Shown here piece by piece: positions 1 to 11,794 of a DNA stretch of 64,000 nt. This DNA comes from Schistocerca nitens (taxonomy: Eukaryota > Arthropoda > Insecta > Orthoptera > Acrididae). The DNA lies in NCBI RefSeq assembly GCF_023898315.1, contig NC_064619.1, positions 500,498,594 through 500,562,593 on the forward strand, given 5' to 3'. The notes under the pieces are model-generated. The model worked only from the letters and a program-made list of their open reading frames with translations. It made no database searches and had not been told where the DNA came from. A program made the position numbers and the translations under genes. Position 1 is the stretch's first letter; each line of letters opens with the position of its first letter.

Positions 1-541
1 ATCTAGCGCATATCTTCCATAAGCATGATTCGAACCGACAGTCTCCAGATCGAGGCACTAGGAGCAGGCGTGAGCGCCCTCGGCTGACGAGAGTGCATTG
101 CGGTCCCTCCCGGGCCACGACATCGACCGTGCGGCTCCGTTAGTGGGTTGCGATACAATTTTGCAATCGCCGCCCGAACGGAGATCATCGGCCTAGGCAT
201 CCTCCCCGGAAGAGGAATTCCAGGTAAGGCGCTGATACAGGTGCGTCCCCGCGGACAACAACAGCTTCTCGTTACTGCGCTGCCGGTGCAACCAAGATCC
301 CAACGCATCGTCCGTCTCCTTTGTCGTCCTAATAATAAAACCCAATGTCATGCGCCGGAGTCCGCGCGCGCTTGTCGCGTCAGCGGCACTTCTCCGACAC
401 GGGTCGCCCGTAATACGATCGCCGGCTTAGCGCCTGCCTTGCGTACCAAGAACAAAGGAAAGCCAGGAGGCTGTGAGCAAAGCCGGATCATCGCCAAAGA
501 TGCGCGTTCACTGATCCCACCAGCGCATCAGCTGCTGCTAC
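1..541. other. unassigned GC-rich sequence before the first transposon
   Basis: This stretch is richer in G+C than most of the window but shows no recognisable domain, terminal repeat or RNA gene. A forward reading frame is open from about 148, but it runs straight through the terminal inverted repeat of the next transposon, so I treat it as chance. The region could be part of an older, unrecognised repeat. Confidence 0.5.
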
Positions 542-1943
542 TACACTACTGGCCATTAAAATTGCTACACCAAGAAGAAATGCAGATGATAAACGGGTAT
601 TCATTGGACAAATATATTATACTACAACGGACATGTGATTACATTTTCTCGCAATCTGGGTGCATAGATCCTGAGAAATCAGTACCCAGAACAACCACCT
701 CTGGCCGTAATAGCGGCCTTGGTACGCCTGGGCATTCAGTCAAACAGAGCTTCGATGGCGTGTACAGGTACAGCTTCCCATGCAGCTTCAACACGATACC
801 ACAGTTCATCAAAAGGGGTGACTAGCGTATTGTGACGAGCCAGCTGCTCGGCCACCATTGACCAGACGTTTTCAATTGGTGAGAGATCTGGAGAATGTGC
901 TGGCCAGGGCAGCAGTCGAACATTTTCTATATCCAGAAAGGCCCGTACCGGACCTGAAACATGCGGTCGTGCATTATCCTTCTGAAATGTAGGGTTTCGC
1001 AGGGATCGAATGAAGGGTAGAGCCACGGGTCGTAAGACACCTGAAATGTAACTTCCACTGTTCAAAGTACCGTCAATGCGAACAAGTGTTGACCGAGACG
1101 TGTAACCAATGACATCCCATACCATCACGCCGAGTGATACGCCAGTATGGCGATGACGAATACACGCTTCCAATGTGCGTTCACCGCGATGTCACCAAAC
1201 ACGGATGCGACCATCATTATGCTGTAAACACAATCTGGATTCATTCGAAAAAATGACGCTTTGCCATTCGTGCACCCAGGTTCGTCGTTGAGTACACCAT
1301 CGCAGGAGCTCCTGTCTGTGATGCAGCGTCACGGGTAACCGCAGCCATTGTCTCCGAGCTGATAGTCCATGCTACTGCAAACGTCGTCGAACTGTTTGTG
1401 CAGATGATTGTCTTGCAAACGTCCCCATCTGTTAGGGATCGAGACGTGGCTGCACGATCCGTTACAGCCATGCGGATAAGATGCCTGGCATCTCGACTGC
1501 TAGTGATACGAGGCCGTTGGGACCCAGTACGGCGTTCCGTATTACCCTCCTCAAACCACCGATTCGATATTCTGCTAACAGTCATTGGGTCTCGACCAAT
1601 GCGATCAACAGTGTCACGATACGATAAACCGCAGTCGCGATGGGCTACAATCAACCTTTATCAAAGACGGAAACGTGATGGTACGCATTTCTCCTCCTTA
1701 CACGAGGCATCACAGCAACGTTTCACCAGGGAACGCCGGTCAACTGCTGTTTGTGTATGAGAAATCGGTTGGAAACTTTCCTCATGTCAGCACGTTGTAG
1801 GTGTCGCCACCGGCGCCAACCTCGTGTGAATGCTCTGAAAAGGTAATCATTTGCGTATCACAGCATCTTCTTCCTGTCGGTTAAATTTCGCGTCTGTAGC
1901 ACGTCATCTTCGTGGTGTAGCAATTTTAATGGCCAGTAGTGTA
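542..1943 (-). mobile_element. Tc1-like DNA transposon with 31-bp TIRs (copy A)
   Basis: A 31-bp sequence at 542-572 (TACACTACTGGCC...) recurs as an exact inverted copy at 1913-1943. Both ends include the TA expected as the Tc1/mariner target duplication (542-543, 1942-1943). Between them lies a reverse-strand transposase with a DD34E signature. The total of about 1.4 kb is normal for Tc1-like elements. Both ends are intact, so the element could in principle be moved by a related transposase, but its own gene is broken. It closely resembles a family I recall as abundant in locusts. Confidence 0.93.
736..1654 (-). pseudogene. Tc1-like transposase, frameshifted
   Basis: The N-terminal half (1241-1654) contains a helix-turn-helix stretch, CGLSYRDTVDRIG...MTVSRI, followed by the second DNA-binding part around RRTGSQRPR. 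The C-terminal half (736-1173) is in another frame and carries VMVWDVIGY, the second catalytic aspartate in QKDNARPH and the last acidic residue in SPDLSPIENVW. The spacing between those two is 34 residues, hence DD34E. The reading frame is lost between 1174 and 1240, and an internal defect near 1420 also disturbs the N-terminal half. The enzyme would have cut and pasted the element at TA sites. It is not functional as it stands. Confidence 0.9.
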
Positions 1944-2049
1944 CTTCTGACCGTAGCGTAGACTCGAACTGTATCACCGGGAACAGTGCAACTCGCTCGC
2001 TCGAACTTATAAACACTTACCTTGGCCTACCATTACGGATACATTAAGT

Positions 2050-2277
2050 GAATTCTTATTCTCAGGTGCCCACATAATTAAATGCAACGAATGCGACAAT
2101 TATTATATAGGCAAGCCTGGACGGACTTGCGAAACTCGATGAAAGGAGACTGACATTGTCAAGGAACAAACGTATTTGGAAACTGAAAAGGCTTTTGCCA
2201 ACCATATATCGATACAAAATTTCAAAGTGACAAACAAGACACGAAACACACAAATTTTGCCACTCGTTTTGAATTGA
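2050..2277 (+). pseudogene. Penelope-like element, GIY-YIG endonuclease remnant
   Basis: Forward translation from about 2062 reads SGAHIIKCNECDNYYIGKPG followed by RTCETR, which matches the conserved start of the GIY-YIG nuclease at the C-terminus of Penelope-like retroelements (YKI.C..C...YIGQTGR....R). A stop follows at 2140. Further on, in another frame, EKAFANHI (about 2187-2210) matches the SAFAEHL-type block of the same domain, ending at a stop near 2277. The frameshift and stop show a dead fragment. The reverse-transcriptase part is not present upstream. A 14-bp direct repeat at 2142-2155 and 2414-2427 lies within and beyond it. Confidence 0.75.
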
Positions 2278-2279
2278 AG

Positions 2280-5200
2280 ATATCGCAACGTACTAGAGGT
2301 GTAAAGTGGCTATAATTTCGCACCTTGCAAGCACTCATCCACATACATTGCCGTGAACTACAACCACAATTATATGTTATTTGATAGGTTGTACATCGTA
2401 TATATGAATATTTAAAGGAGACTGACATAGTCACGTAAGCCTTGTAAATAATTGTTAACACTTATTGCATGAAAGGTGACGGAGTGTCTTTATTATAAAA
2501 AACGGCTTAATGAATGATTGCCTATACTAGTAGAGGTTGGAACTCCAGTGGAGATGAAATGGCAGGCAGAACGCAACCTCTGGGTGGAAGGCTCGCAGAG
2601 GTGTTGGTCCTGGTAAAACACAGGAAGTAGCTAGACGGACGTCGTGGCACCTGAACTCTGGAGCACAGTAGGGCGGCCGCTATTGTAGTAGGGACGGAAG
2701 AATAACCGGATAATACTTCCGAACTCTACAAATTTTTGACGCAGCTGAGAGGAACGAAGAAGCGGCGCCTCAGAAACCACGCAGGCTGGGTTATTTCCAA
2801 GGATTTTTACTCAGAAGCGTACCACTGTACGAGAATATGTTCTTCCTTGCAAACTTTCCGCGCTGAACGACAAAAGACTAAAATATGGTTGGTCGGCGTT
2901 CGGAAGAATCTGTAGAGAGGAAGAATATTCCGTGGTTTCGGGAATATGATTCGTTTTCGGAATTACGATGGTGGGGAGCTGAGCCTTGCTGCGTAGCCAT
3001 TGGTGGAGAGACGAGGTCTTCTGTTGTGAGCGCCTGTGTGTGACGGTCGCTCGATATCAGCTTTGTTGGTAAAGCCGGACTTGCTGTCTTTACTCTCAGG
3101 AGAGTTCAGAGTTAGAACAGTTAGGCAATGTACTGTTGCAAACATATACGATTCTGGAGTTCACCGCCGGGTTAGAAGTCGTCGTTGAGTACGCAGCTTT
3201 CAGTAATTGAGAGCACTTCCTCTGCCTATACTTATGTTGAGACGTTATCTGACCTCCGTCATTGTGGCTCGGAGTTCGCGTTTTTCGTCTGCAGAACACA
3301 GAGGGGAGAAGACAGTATATTAGTCAGAGGACCGCCTTCTGCCGTCCTAGTGTTTGAAAGAGTTTATATGTGGCTGGAGTTCTTCTATCGTCGCAGACGA
3401 GTACCACAACAATCACTTCGTCGCACCAGGCGCAGTACATACGGTGATATTGCAAATTGCTTCGGCTTATTAGGGCTATAAAAGCTAAACAACAGTGATT
3501 ACGTTAGTTTTTTTGCACTGAGGTTCCACACCATCGTAGATCATCTTTGAAAGTAGTGTCTTCTAGTGTTTGGTACGTAGATGACGTCACTCATTTCCTG
3601 TTATTGATATTAGACCGTGCAGTCATAATAAGGGGCAGAGTTGGGTGATTGATTAGTAACTTTACTTAGGAAATGTAAACTTTGTAATATAAAGGTATTT
3701 TTAATCTACAATAAATATATAAGCAGGAACAACGTTTATCATTTAGTAGGATCAGTTGCCTTCATCATTCATTTATGTTTAGATTGTAATTTATAGAATT
3801 AAGAGATCATACGATCTGCTTCAAGGGGGTAGTCAGACAGAGCCAAATCTTCATTTTAGCCTTTATTATTTTGCGTTGCGCACATTCATTTTACACCCAC
3901 CTGGAGTAGCATCTTGTAGAGGAACTACAGATTTTCTGTAGCAAAAAACGACCTCTGGACTGCATCGTAAAGGAACAAAATGAGTTGATTACCAAAACTT
4001 TTTAAAAATATTTATGAAGAGCTACTTTATTGATGATACCTTCTGTTTAGTGTGTTCACCGAATCGTCTGAAGTTAATGCCCTTTCCATGGTGAATATGG
4101 GCCGTTCACCCTGGCCCATCTAGCCGCTGTCGTACAACTCAAACTGAGAGGAATAACGGGAGCCCGCATGCAGATCACGATCCCTGACGTCTACACTAAA
4201 CCTGTGTCATTCAACTCTACCTTTCATTTTATGGTCCTTAGCTGGGAAAATTGTGTTATGCTCGATTCCTTTACTTTTCATAATTTTCTGTCATTCCTAA
4301 GTACGGTACTGAACAAAAATGTTCGTTTCCTTTTAGTGGACGAGTGGCCCCCGTTTACGTTTCTACAAATTATCTGAAGTGTGGTTGACTATATATAGAA
4401 GCTAGCTCTCTTACTGGCCTTGACGAGCCTTTGAGTTCTGACTGCCCACCAAGCTACCCACCGCCAACGCTGTCATTCAAATAGAACATGGAAGGGTATG
4501 ACGGTGATGCGTTTCTCACACCGTTCACTCGACCCTACGTATCAATAATGGAAAATAATGATTATGTTGCACTTTTTTAAACATAAGTATGTTCTTAAAT
4601 TTCACTTGGCACACATATAAGCCAGGCATGCTGGGGCGTCATCTGGGATCATAAATCTTCCATTTCATAAGTACGAAGCACGAAGAGCCACAGTAGTTCA
4701 TTTTGAGTGACCTTGACGGGCGATACATTTTTATTCTGAGCGTTATTTTGATTACGAGATACTGGCTATATTATTTATTGCTTTGCATCTTTCACCTTTC
4801 AATATTAATGTCATAACTTTTATATTAAGCATTAATTTTGCGTTTTTTTTTCGGGATTTTTCATTCTGTTGCTAACTCATAAGAGTCAAAACAGGTAAAC
4901 TGCGATAAACAAAACATTTCAAATTGCATTTATCCATTATATTCCGAGGACCTACGTTATGGCAGGGCAGAAATTATCATAGGATTCCTCCACCGGGCGT
5001 GCCATTTAAGTGGTTTTCCACATTTCTAAAGGTGCATGATGGGCTGGTTTCGAATTCCGGCTTATTTACATTACAAGAGAAAGCTACACATTTCACTAGT
5101 GTCACTGAAATCACTTTCCTTTCTTCTTGGTTTTGAGACAAGCGTCATTTTAGTACAGAACTACCATGTAGCTAAAGCCGTATACACATGCCAGGTTAGT

Positions 5201-5796
5201 GTGCATGAAACAATTCTATTTACTGTCGACGAAGATCGTCAGGATTATCTTTCCAGTAATTAGATGGTGACGTTAACATGTTTACTGCACCGTGCACCGC
5301 CTTCTGGATTACATTGTAAACCTTTCAATACGACCACTTAGTACTGCCGATAGTGATGTGTTCGTCTAGATAGATCACAGTGATTCCTTTGGTGTTCAGG
5401 AGAACTGCGCTATACCCCCACACCTTACTTCTGTTTCTGCCTTCGTTTCATTTCGTAGTCACAATGAATGACAGAAAATCTGCACACGCATCCATGACGT
5501 TCATCCTTACGATAAGATTACACAGTTGGAGTTCCTTACCTTATGGAAGAAGTTGACACACCACATCCACTACGCAGCAATTAGCGATTAGGATTTCCGC
5601 CAGTGTCCCTAACGCTCATGGCGTCAAGGACACGGAATAATGTGACACCATTAAATTTTACGGTACGATACACAGCTAATAAATAATTTGGTATGGCTCA
5701 ATGGCTGGGTGCAAGTCTCTCAACCGGACGCCACTTCGGCGACTTACGCGTCCGTGTCGTTCCTGGCAACTCTTTCCTATCATTGAGAGGTGAAGG
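2280..5796. other. unassigned intergenic sequence
   Basis: No domain, terminal repeat or RNA gene could be supported. Several short open frames occur (for example 3185-3481 forward), but none shows a recognisable motif or biased composition. Composition shifts from moderately GC-rich around 2.5-3.5 kb to AT-rich near 3.6-5.3 kb. Confidence 0.5.
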
Positions 5797-6842
5797 CTAC
5801 GAATGATACGTTAACATGGTCTTGAATGTAGCCCAAAGGAAAAAGTTAAAAGGCGTTAGGTCAGGCGATCTGGGGGGCCAAGGGAACAGAACGCCCCTCT
5901 CATCATTCGACACAAATCCAATCCAGCGACGTGGAAGTTCTTTGTTCGGGTAGCGATCAACATGGATGCGCAATGAGGAGGTGGTCTGTCTTGTTGGAAG
6001 TTGAAATTCTCGAAATCAGCAGCCACTTAAGGAACCAACCACAACTGCAACACTTCAAGGTAAGAGGAACCTGTCGCAGTCTTCTCATGGAAGAAATACG
6101 GTCCATACAGCTTCGTCTGTGACACTGCAACGAAAACATTAACCTACGGCGAACTCGTCCATGCGTCAAAGTTTGCTGAGGATACTCTTCAGCCGGCCAG
6201 AGTGGCCGAGCGGTTCTAGGCACTACAGTCTGGAACCGTGGGGCCGCTACGGTCGCAGGTTCGAATCCTGCCTCGGGTATGGATGTGTGTGTTGTCCTTA
6301 GGTTAGTTAGGTTTAAGTAGTTCTAAGTTCTAGGGGACTGATGACCTCAGAAGTTAAGTCCCATAGTGCTCAGAGCCATTTGAACCATTTGATACTCTCG
6401 AGGGTGTTAACCTTGCTTCATTGCTGAATATCAGCTTGAAGACGAAATATCCTTCCTGCACTGTGATGCAAAATCGAAGCCACGAGCCATAATTTTCCGT
6501 TCTTAACTGTTGCACAAGCTGCAGGTGGCACTATTTGAAATGTAACTGTCATCGCAAAATCGTCCACATAGTTTGCTGCGGTATTCCAAGTTCGTGGCTT
6601 GAGCCGACTGGACTCTTTACGAAACTTTATCTCACCCACTCCAAGGGTGCATCTTGCACATTTTGTCGGAGGTTACTTTTCTGTTTACAGAAAATCCGTG
6701 TCCTAGACTGTCGATATCGACGCACAGTACTCTGTCTACGTGGCGGTTCTTTCCCATAATCCCTTCTGAATGCACACTGCTCTGCTGTAACAAACATCTC
6801 GTATTTTCCAACACAAAAAATCTTTTCTTGCTTTGTCGCCAT
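5797..6842 (-). pseudogene. mariner-superfamily transposase interrupted by a SINE
   Basis: Reading the reverse strand from ATG at 6842, the protein starts MATKQEKIF, with FRRDYGKEPPRRQS as the helix-turn-helix region. This is the familiar N-terminus of a transposase family common in insects. Past the SINE at 6189-6390 come VNVFVAVSQTKLYGPYFF, then FQQDRPPPHC (second catalytic Asp), RRWIG, and WPPRSPDLTPFNFFLWA near the C-terminus, ending at a stop around 5797. The first acidic site reads FSNEA rather than FSDEA, and the last catalytic position is PFN instead of P-D. Several frameshifts occur. It would have been a DDD transposase; two key aspartates are lost as well as the frame. Element ends were not resolved. 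Confidence 0.82.
6189..6390 (+). mobile_element. tRNA-headed SINE (family 1) with 8-bp TSD
   Basis: The head has A-box-like TGGCCGAGCGG and B-box GGTTCGAATCC, as in tRNA genes, and serves as an internal RNA polymerase III promoter. The body contains TTAGGTTAGTTAGG and ends AGAGCCATTTGAACC. GATACTCT is repeated at 6181-6188 and 6391-6398, the target duplication made by LINE-driven insertion. It lies inside the mariner-type transposase, so it is younger than that element. Confidence 0.93.
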
Positions 6843-7029
6843 TGTCTCAAGCCAGTGCAGTCGTAACGCCAACTGGTAGGCACAAAGCAAACTCAGTGAC
6901 TTGAGGTTCTATTCATCCATCAGTCGGTACGTGTAATGCACTTTAGAAAAAATAAACTTTGAAAACTAAAGATTAAAATTTACAGTAGCCCTGTATTCCA
7001 CTCCTCTGTCCCCCCCACCCCCCATCCCC

Positions 7030-7223
7030 CCGGCCCACTGTGGTCGAGCGGCTCTAGGCGCTTCAGTCAGGAACCACGCGGCTGCTACGGTCGCAGGTTC
7101 GAATTCTGCCTCTGGCATGGATGTGTGTGATGTCCTTAGGTTAGTTAGGTGTAAGTAGTTCTAAGTCTATGGGACTGATGACCTCAAATGTTAAGTCCCA
7201 TAGTGCTTAGAGACATTTGAACC
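7030..7223 (+). mobile_element. tRNA-headed SINE (family 1)
   Basis: Complete head with GGTTCGAATTC in the B-box position, the TTAGGTTAGTTAGG body and an AGACATTTGAACC end. It is flanked on both sides by C-rich tracts, so a target duplication cannot be read clearly. Small differences from the other copies suggest an older insertion. Confidence 0.88.
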
Positions 7224-7749
7224 AGCCCCCTACCCCAGCCCCCGCTACCGCCCCTCATCGCCAACGCAAATCTGGGTATACCCTTGATTGTTGACACTGT
7301 TTAATGTATTTGGGAGACCGAACCAATGTAAATGAGATAACTGTACTTCGCCTATTTTTAGCGATATCTGATGACATCTGTATGACGTCACAACGTAATT
7401 ACCTGTGAATCAGTAGTTTCGTTTTACTTGTATTGATATCACAGAGTCTTATAACTATTCTTGCCTACAAGGCTCTGACGAAAAATGTTTGAGTCAGGTG
7501 ACGTCACAGCCTCCAAAAACCCACTCATCACCTAGGAAGTAAGCATCACCTGACTGCGATTTCGTGGCAACATCGTTGTCTCGCAAAACGGCGGTCGCGT
7601 GCTCGAGTCCCAGCAGGGACTTTAGGGAAAGTAAGTTACTATCGTCCGTCGCACGTTAAGACCGTTGCGCGACAGGAGTGTCGCATTGTCAGAAGAGAGT
7701 ACATATTCCAGGTTCCCTGCAGAGACAGTTTTGCTGCATTACGGATAAC
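7224..7749. other. unassigned sequence
   Basis: No supported gene. A stretch at about 7585-7625 (CGCGTGCTCGAGTCCC) resembles a weak tRNA B-box, but no A-box or cloverleaf could be made, so no tRNA or SINE is called. Confidence 0.45.
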
Positions 7750-8161
7750 AGATGCATCACAGAGTGCGAGTGAAAGTTGAAGTACGCGAGGCAGTATGAT
7801 TCTTGTGGGCATAACGTTTCAAATGGCACAGATTCAGCGTGAAATTCTGAAGGTATATGAACCACATGCAATGTGCGTCCAACCGCAGTCAAATGGTGCT
7901 GACAATTTGACCAAAGCCGCACAGAGTCGGGTGATGCTAATTGGGAAGGAAGGCCGTCGATATCGACCAATATCCATGCAATCTCTCTGGCAAGCTGAAA
8001 GAACATCTGGGGGAAAAGAGATTTTCTAACGATGACGACTTTCACACAGCGGTTCTCGAATGACTCCATGACCAAGGAGCGTATTTTTACTGTCGAGGCA
8101 CTGAACAATTGGTAGTACGTTCCAATCGTTTTTGCAGAGACATGGCAAAAAATTTTGTCTT
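7750..8161 (+). pseudogene. internally deleted mariner transposase remnant
   Basis: The first part reads, with stops, VRPTAVKWC*QFDQSRTES then GDANWEGRPSISTN, which matches the DNA-binding end of mariner transposases (the GRPS(T)S region). It passes almost directly into SGKLKEHLGEKRFSNDDDF and AVLE*LHDQGAYFYCRGTEQ, which match the extreme C-terminus (LK.HL.GKRF....AV..WL.....F...G...L). The whole catalytic core, including the three acidic residues, is missing. This is typical of a non-autonomous deletion derivative. The solo LTR at 8162 interrupts its last codons, so the mariner was there first. Confidence 0.72.
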
Positions 8162-8649
8162 TGTTGTGGATTGGCAAGACAGCCAACCCACTATGAGAGG
8201 AAGCCGAAAGGCACGCGTTTTAGCTCACGCAGGCTGGCGTGAGGTCTGGAACAGGTCAAGGAAATGAGACTAACAAAAAACGTACGTAGCTGCTGGAATA
8301 CTTAACTTTAATCCATAATTGGTGAACATCGCTCTTGACGGTACATGTTTTACAGCATCAATAGTAACTGGTAATGGCGCCTTGCTAGGTCGTAGCAAAT
8401 GACGTAGCTGAAGGCTATGCTAACTATCGTCTCGGCAAATGAGAGTGTAATTTGTCGGTGAACCATCGCTAGCAAAGTCGGCTGTACAACTGGGGCGAGT
8501 GCTAGGAAGTCTCTCTAGACCTGCCGTGTGGCGGCGCTTGGTCTGCAATCACTGATAGTGGCGACATGCGGGTCCGACGTATACTACCGGACCGCGGCCG
8601 ATTTAAGGGCTACCACCTAGCAAGTGTGGTGTCTAGCGGTGACACCACA
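8162..8649 (+). mobile_element. solo LTR of a Ty3/gypsy-type element, 5-bp TSD
   Basis: The segment begins TGTTGTGGATTGG and ends GACACCACA, the TG...CA ends of an LTR. GTCTT stands directly on both sides (8157-8161 and 8650-8654) as a perfect 5-bp target duplication. A likely promoter, GATTTAAGGGCTACC, lies near the right end, suggesting forward orientation. No primer-binding site, gag or pol follows, so the internal part has been lost by recombination between the two LTRs. The 488-bp sequence matches a locust gypsy LTR I recognise. Confidence 0.88.
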
Positions 8650-8654
8650 GTCTT

Positions 8655-10130
8655 GTATCGGTATAACTTTGATGTATAGCGCAGTTTTCAGTGAAGTTAC
8701 TTGGCTTGGGTTACCTTTTGAAGCCTCCTCGTAAATGCGGTTCGACTATATCTTTATCCTCACTTGTTGCTGGAATGACGTTACAAGTAATCAGGTTAGT
8801 AGGGATGGCAAAGGTACGTAAGAGAATCAAATCTAGAAACACAAAGGATCACTCCCAGATAAGTAAGTGCCAATGTGCTTCGGTGGTACACTGTCACCTT
8901 CAGAGCGTTTCCTGAGTTCGAAACTGCTTCCTTCTAACGTATAAGTCAATCGCGAGAAATGAAACCAACGCTTTATCCAACCTCGACTGTAGACGCTATC
9001 AGAGACGCTTAAAACAAAACACTGATGTAAGACTCACAAACTAATGTAATGAAAGAGTACACCAGATTACTTCCAGTTAGTACTGGTGGCCAGACTGCAC
9101 GTAATACATCCGGTGATCCTCAACTGACCCAAATATTTAGAGGGATCATGCCGAGTGTACTTGACATGGGGTTACCTGTGCGATTACATGGCCCTGTTTT
9201 TGTTTGCAAATGAAGACATTTCATACACCCCGATCACTTTGTAGACACTTTTATCGCTCCAGGATAACCTATTTCGAGAGTCTTACGGTGTCGTCACTTG
9301 ATCTTCTGGAATTTGCTATAAAACTACCATATTACAAAGCATAAAAGCATAAAAGCCACTCTTCACCTATAAATGTTTTGTTAAAAGAGCAATGGATAAA
9401 ATACACATAGTTGGTAAGATGAACACAAATGGTGAAAAAAAGCACACAGCTAAAATCCTCGTATCGTCCGTGCAAGCTGGTGACGACAATGATTCTCACA
9501 AGCTTGCCGCACAGCACCAAGCTGTCAGCTTGTCTTCCATTTTCATCCATAGCGATTGCCCCGCAGCACAGCATGCGACCCTGTTTACCTCAAGTCTTTC
9601 CAATCGACCTCACATTTATCATGCCTCAGCCGTACAAGCTCTCTCACACTTTATAATTTTGCCACTTGACTTGTACGAGTATATCGTATGCAATTAGGTA
9701 GCACCAGAAGAAGGGATTAGTGTCGTTCAACTCAGGTACTGTACATACCTTTATCCAAATAAAGGAACTTTGAAATTACAACTGCAGCATATTTTATACA
9801 GCATGGACAAATATTTAGGTCCTGAAAGAAGAACGACGATCTGGAATCGTTACTGAGAATACAGTTTTGTTGAAAATGTTGTCCATACAAAATTTCAACC
9901 TTTTTCGCCTCCCACGCATGAACGGTACATCTCTGTCGAGTTCCTATCACTGAAACCATTACGTGATTATTAATATGTGATGTTTAATTACTGCCCTCTC
10001 TTCGCATAACTAGCTCCATTAGTGAACCATTTTGCTTCTTTGACTAATTCTCGTCTCTCAGTGAAGCTACACTAATGACTTCATTAGCGTCATTCTGCTC
10101 AGATGAACAGTTGTGGACGTACCCATGAAC
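8655..10130. other. unassigned sequence
   Basis: No protein domain or repeat end could be supported. Open frames on both strands at about 9332-9697 overlap each other and look like chance. The segment directly after 8654 may hold the 3' end of the mariner that the LTR split. Confidence 0.45.
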
Positions 10131-10229
10131 GTGTAAGGATTGGCACCGGACGGAAAGAACCCACTGGGCGCACAGCTACGGCCGTTATCGCCGAAATAAC
10201 CAGTTACATTGTGTTTTGCCACGGCAATT

Positions 10230-11271
10230 TAACCTATTAAAACCGGTTTCTACAATAACCGATTTGCGGTTTTTTATTGCTATGATTCCCTGTAATAAAC
10301 GTAGAAATAGAACAAAGATTGAGACATTTTGACTCTCTTAGTTTCAAGATACATAGAGTCAAAAACTTAAATTAAATAGGAAAATAAAAAGAAACTTAGT
10401 CTGTCCACCTACGCTGCTCTTCTCGAAAACTGTTAAGTGGTTGGATACTACGAAAAATCACCAGTATTCTGCTACTGATTCTAATTTTTCGAAACTCTGG
10501 TCAAAAATCATGTTGTGTGCTAGAAGGGTGAAAACTGAGTTTGAAGAACGGTTTTTCGTGTTAATTTTTCGGTATTCAAGGGCTACAGATGGATAAAGGC
10601 TCATTACGTAGACACAGGCAGCTACTTTCCATTTTCATTGTATATTATGAATTATTTGCTGTTAAGTTTCTCATTTATTACGGTTACCATGTTTTTCTTG
10701 CTCTTTTATTATTTCATAGAAATGACAGACAAATCTTTAACCTTTTAAAACAAATGAAGCATTGTATTTCTTTGCTGCTTCACTTCAATAAAATATTTCC
10801 AGACTATGGTTGCTGTCATTCTGGAATACAACGGTCTCCGGCGACCACATCGAGAAACTGCTGTACAGACTAAGTAGGACCAAGTCTTGCATATTGCATG
10901 TACAGGGGTACGCACAGCAACAGGAACATTATTGTCTCAGCAATACTGTAGCAACTCTTACAGCGTATGTTTCTTGCTCGTGTCTGTCGACATTGTAATT
11001 AAAATACCACTCATCACTTTTGTATATAGCATTATAAAGCAATATTTCAAACCAATGCAAATTTGACGCATAAAAATTCTTTTTTAAAAACTTTGATTTA
11101 AAAATTAGAAATTTTACCACTTCTGCTATGGCTAACTGATATTTCAGTTTTTTACTCGGTGATTAAAAAAAGACTGTTCACAATCATGACCTAAATGCCG
11201 AAAAATATCTGTCATTCAGAATTAAAATACCGATATCGGTTTTAACCTGTCGGTTTTCCCGATCCCTACTG
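10230..11271. mobile_element. possible hAT-type non-autonomous element (tentative)
   Basis: The right end reads CCGATATCGGTTTTAACCTG then TCGGTTTTCCCGATCCCTACTG, whose reverse complement begins CAGTAGGGATCGGG, a form I associate with hAT-like ends in locusts. Around 10230-10280 a related AAACCGGTTTCTACAATAACC appears in inverted sense, but the matching CAGTAGGGATCGGG terminus is not seen on the left. The interior is AT-rich and non-coding. An 8-bp target duplication could not be found, so the call is tentative. Confidence 0.3.
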
Positions 11272-11794
11272 AGGCAGCTTAGACTGCGGCACGGAGACAG
11301 CGTGGGCGTCGCACCACTTTGAGGAATTGCCTCTCACAGTGTTTACCTGCCTCGGGAGTGTTTTGCAAGAGCGCGCAGCCCAGCACGTGAGCAGAGGGGC
11401 TTCTGCAGGCGCGGAGATGGAGACCGCCCGTCGCCGACTGTTCATTCGGTGCTCCGTCCTCTCCGCGGGCTTCTTTGCCACCTGTCAACTGCTAGACCAT
11501 GTCTGTCACATTGTCCAGCTTACAAACGACACGTCTGAGCTACAGCCTTAGCACAGCCTTAGAGCGAATATATATTTGCAAATAATCATAACGGGTATGT
11601 AAGTGCATCAAGTTGCAGTAAATGATAAGGTCTAGCTCACACCCTGCAGGAAGGCTTTCCATTTGACCGAGTTTCTTCAGTACGTCATTGCTATATTCAA
11701 GCGGCTTCTCATTTGGCCAGCCTGTAAAACCCTGGTCCGATGTATAGAGGGCATGATGGACCTAATTAGCCCCAGTTAAATAAATGTTGATTTC
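11272..11794. other. unassigned sequence with a GC-rich first half
   Basis: About 11272-11500 is GC-rich, with overlapping open frames on both strands that share no recognisable motif. The second half is ordinary. No function can be assigned. Confidence 0.45.

Noticed and set aside
148..825. Long forward open frame of 225 codons
   Set aside because: It runs across the left terminal repeat and into the antisense of a Tc1-like transposase, so it cannot be one gene; no motif is present.
6345..6375. CTGATGA in every family-1 SINE body (GGGACTGATGACCTCAG)
   Set aside because: It matches the first hammerhead box, but no GAAAC box follows at the right distance, so it is a coincidence of sequence.
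7689..8186. Reverse-strand open frame of 165 codons
   Set aside because: It is the antisense of a mariner remnant whose forward translation matches known mariner blocks, and it crosses the left edge of a solo LTR.
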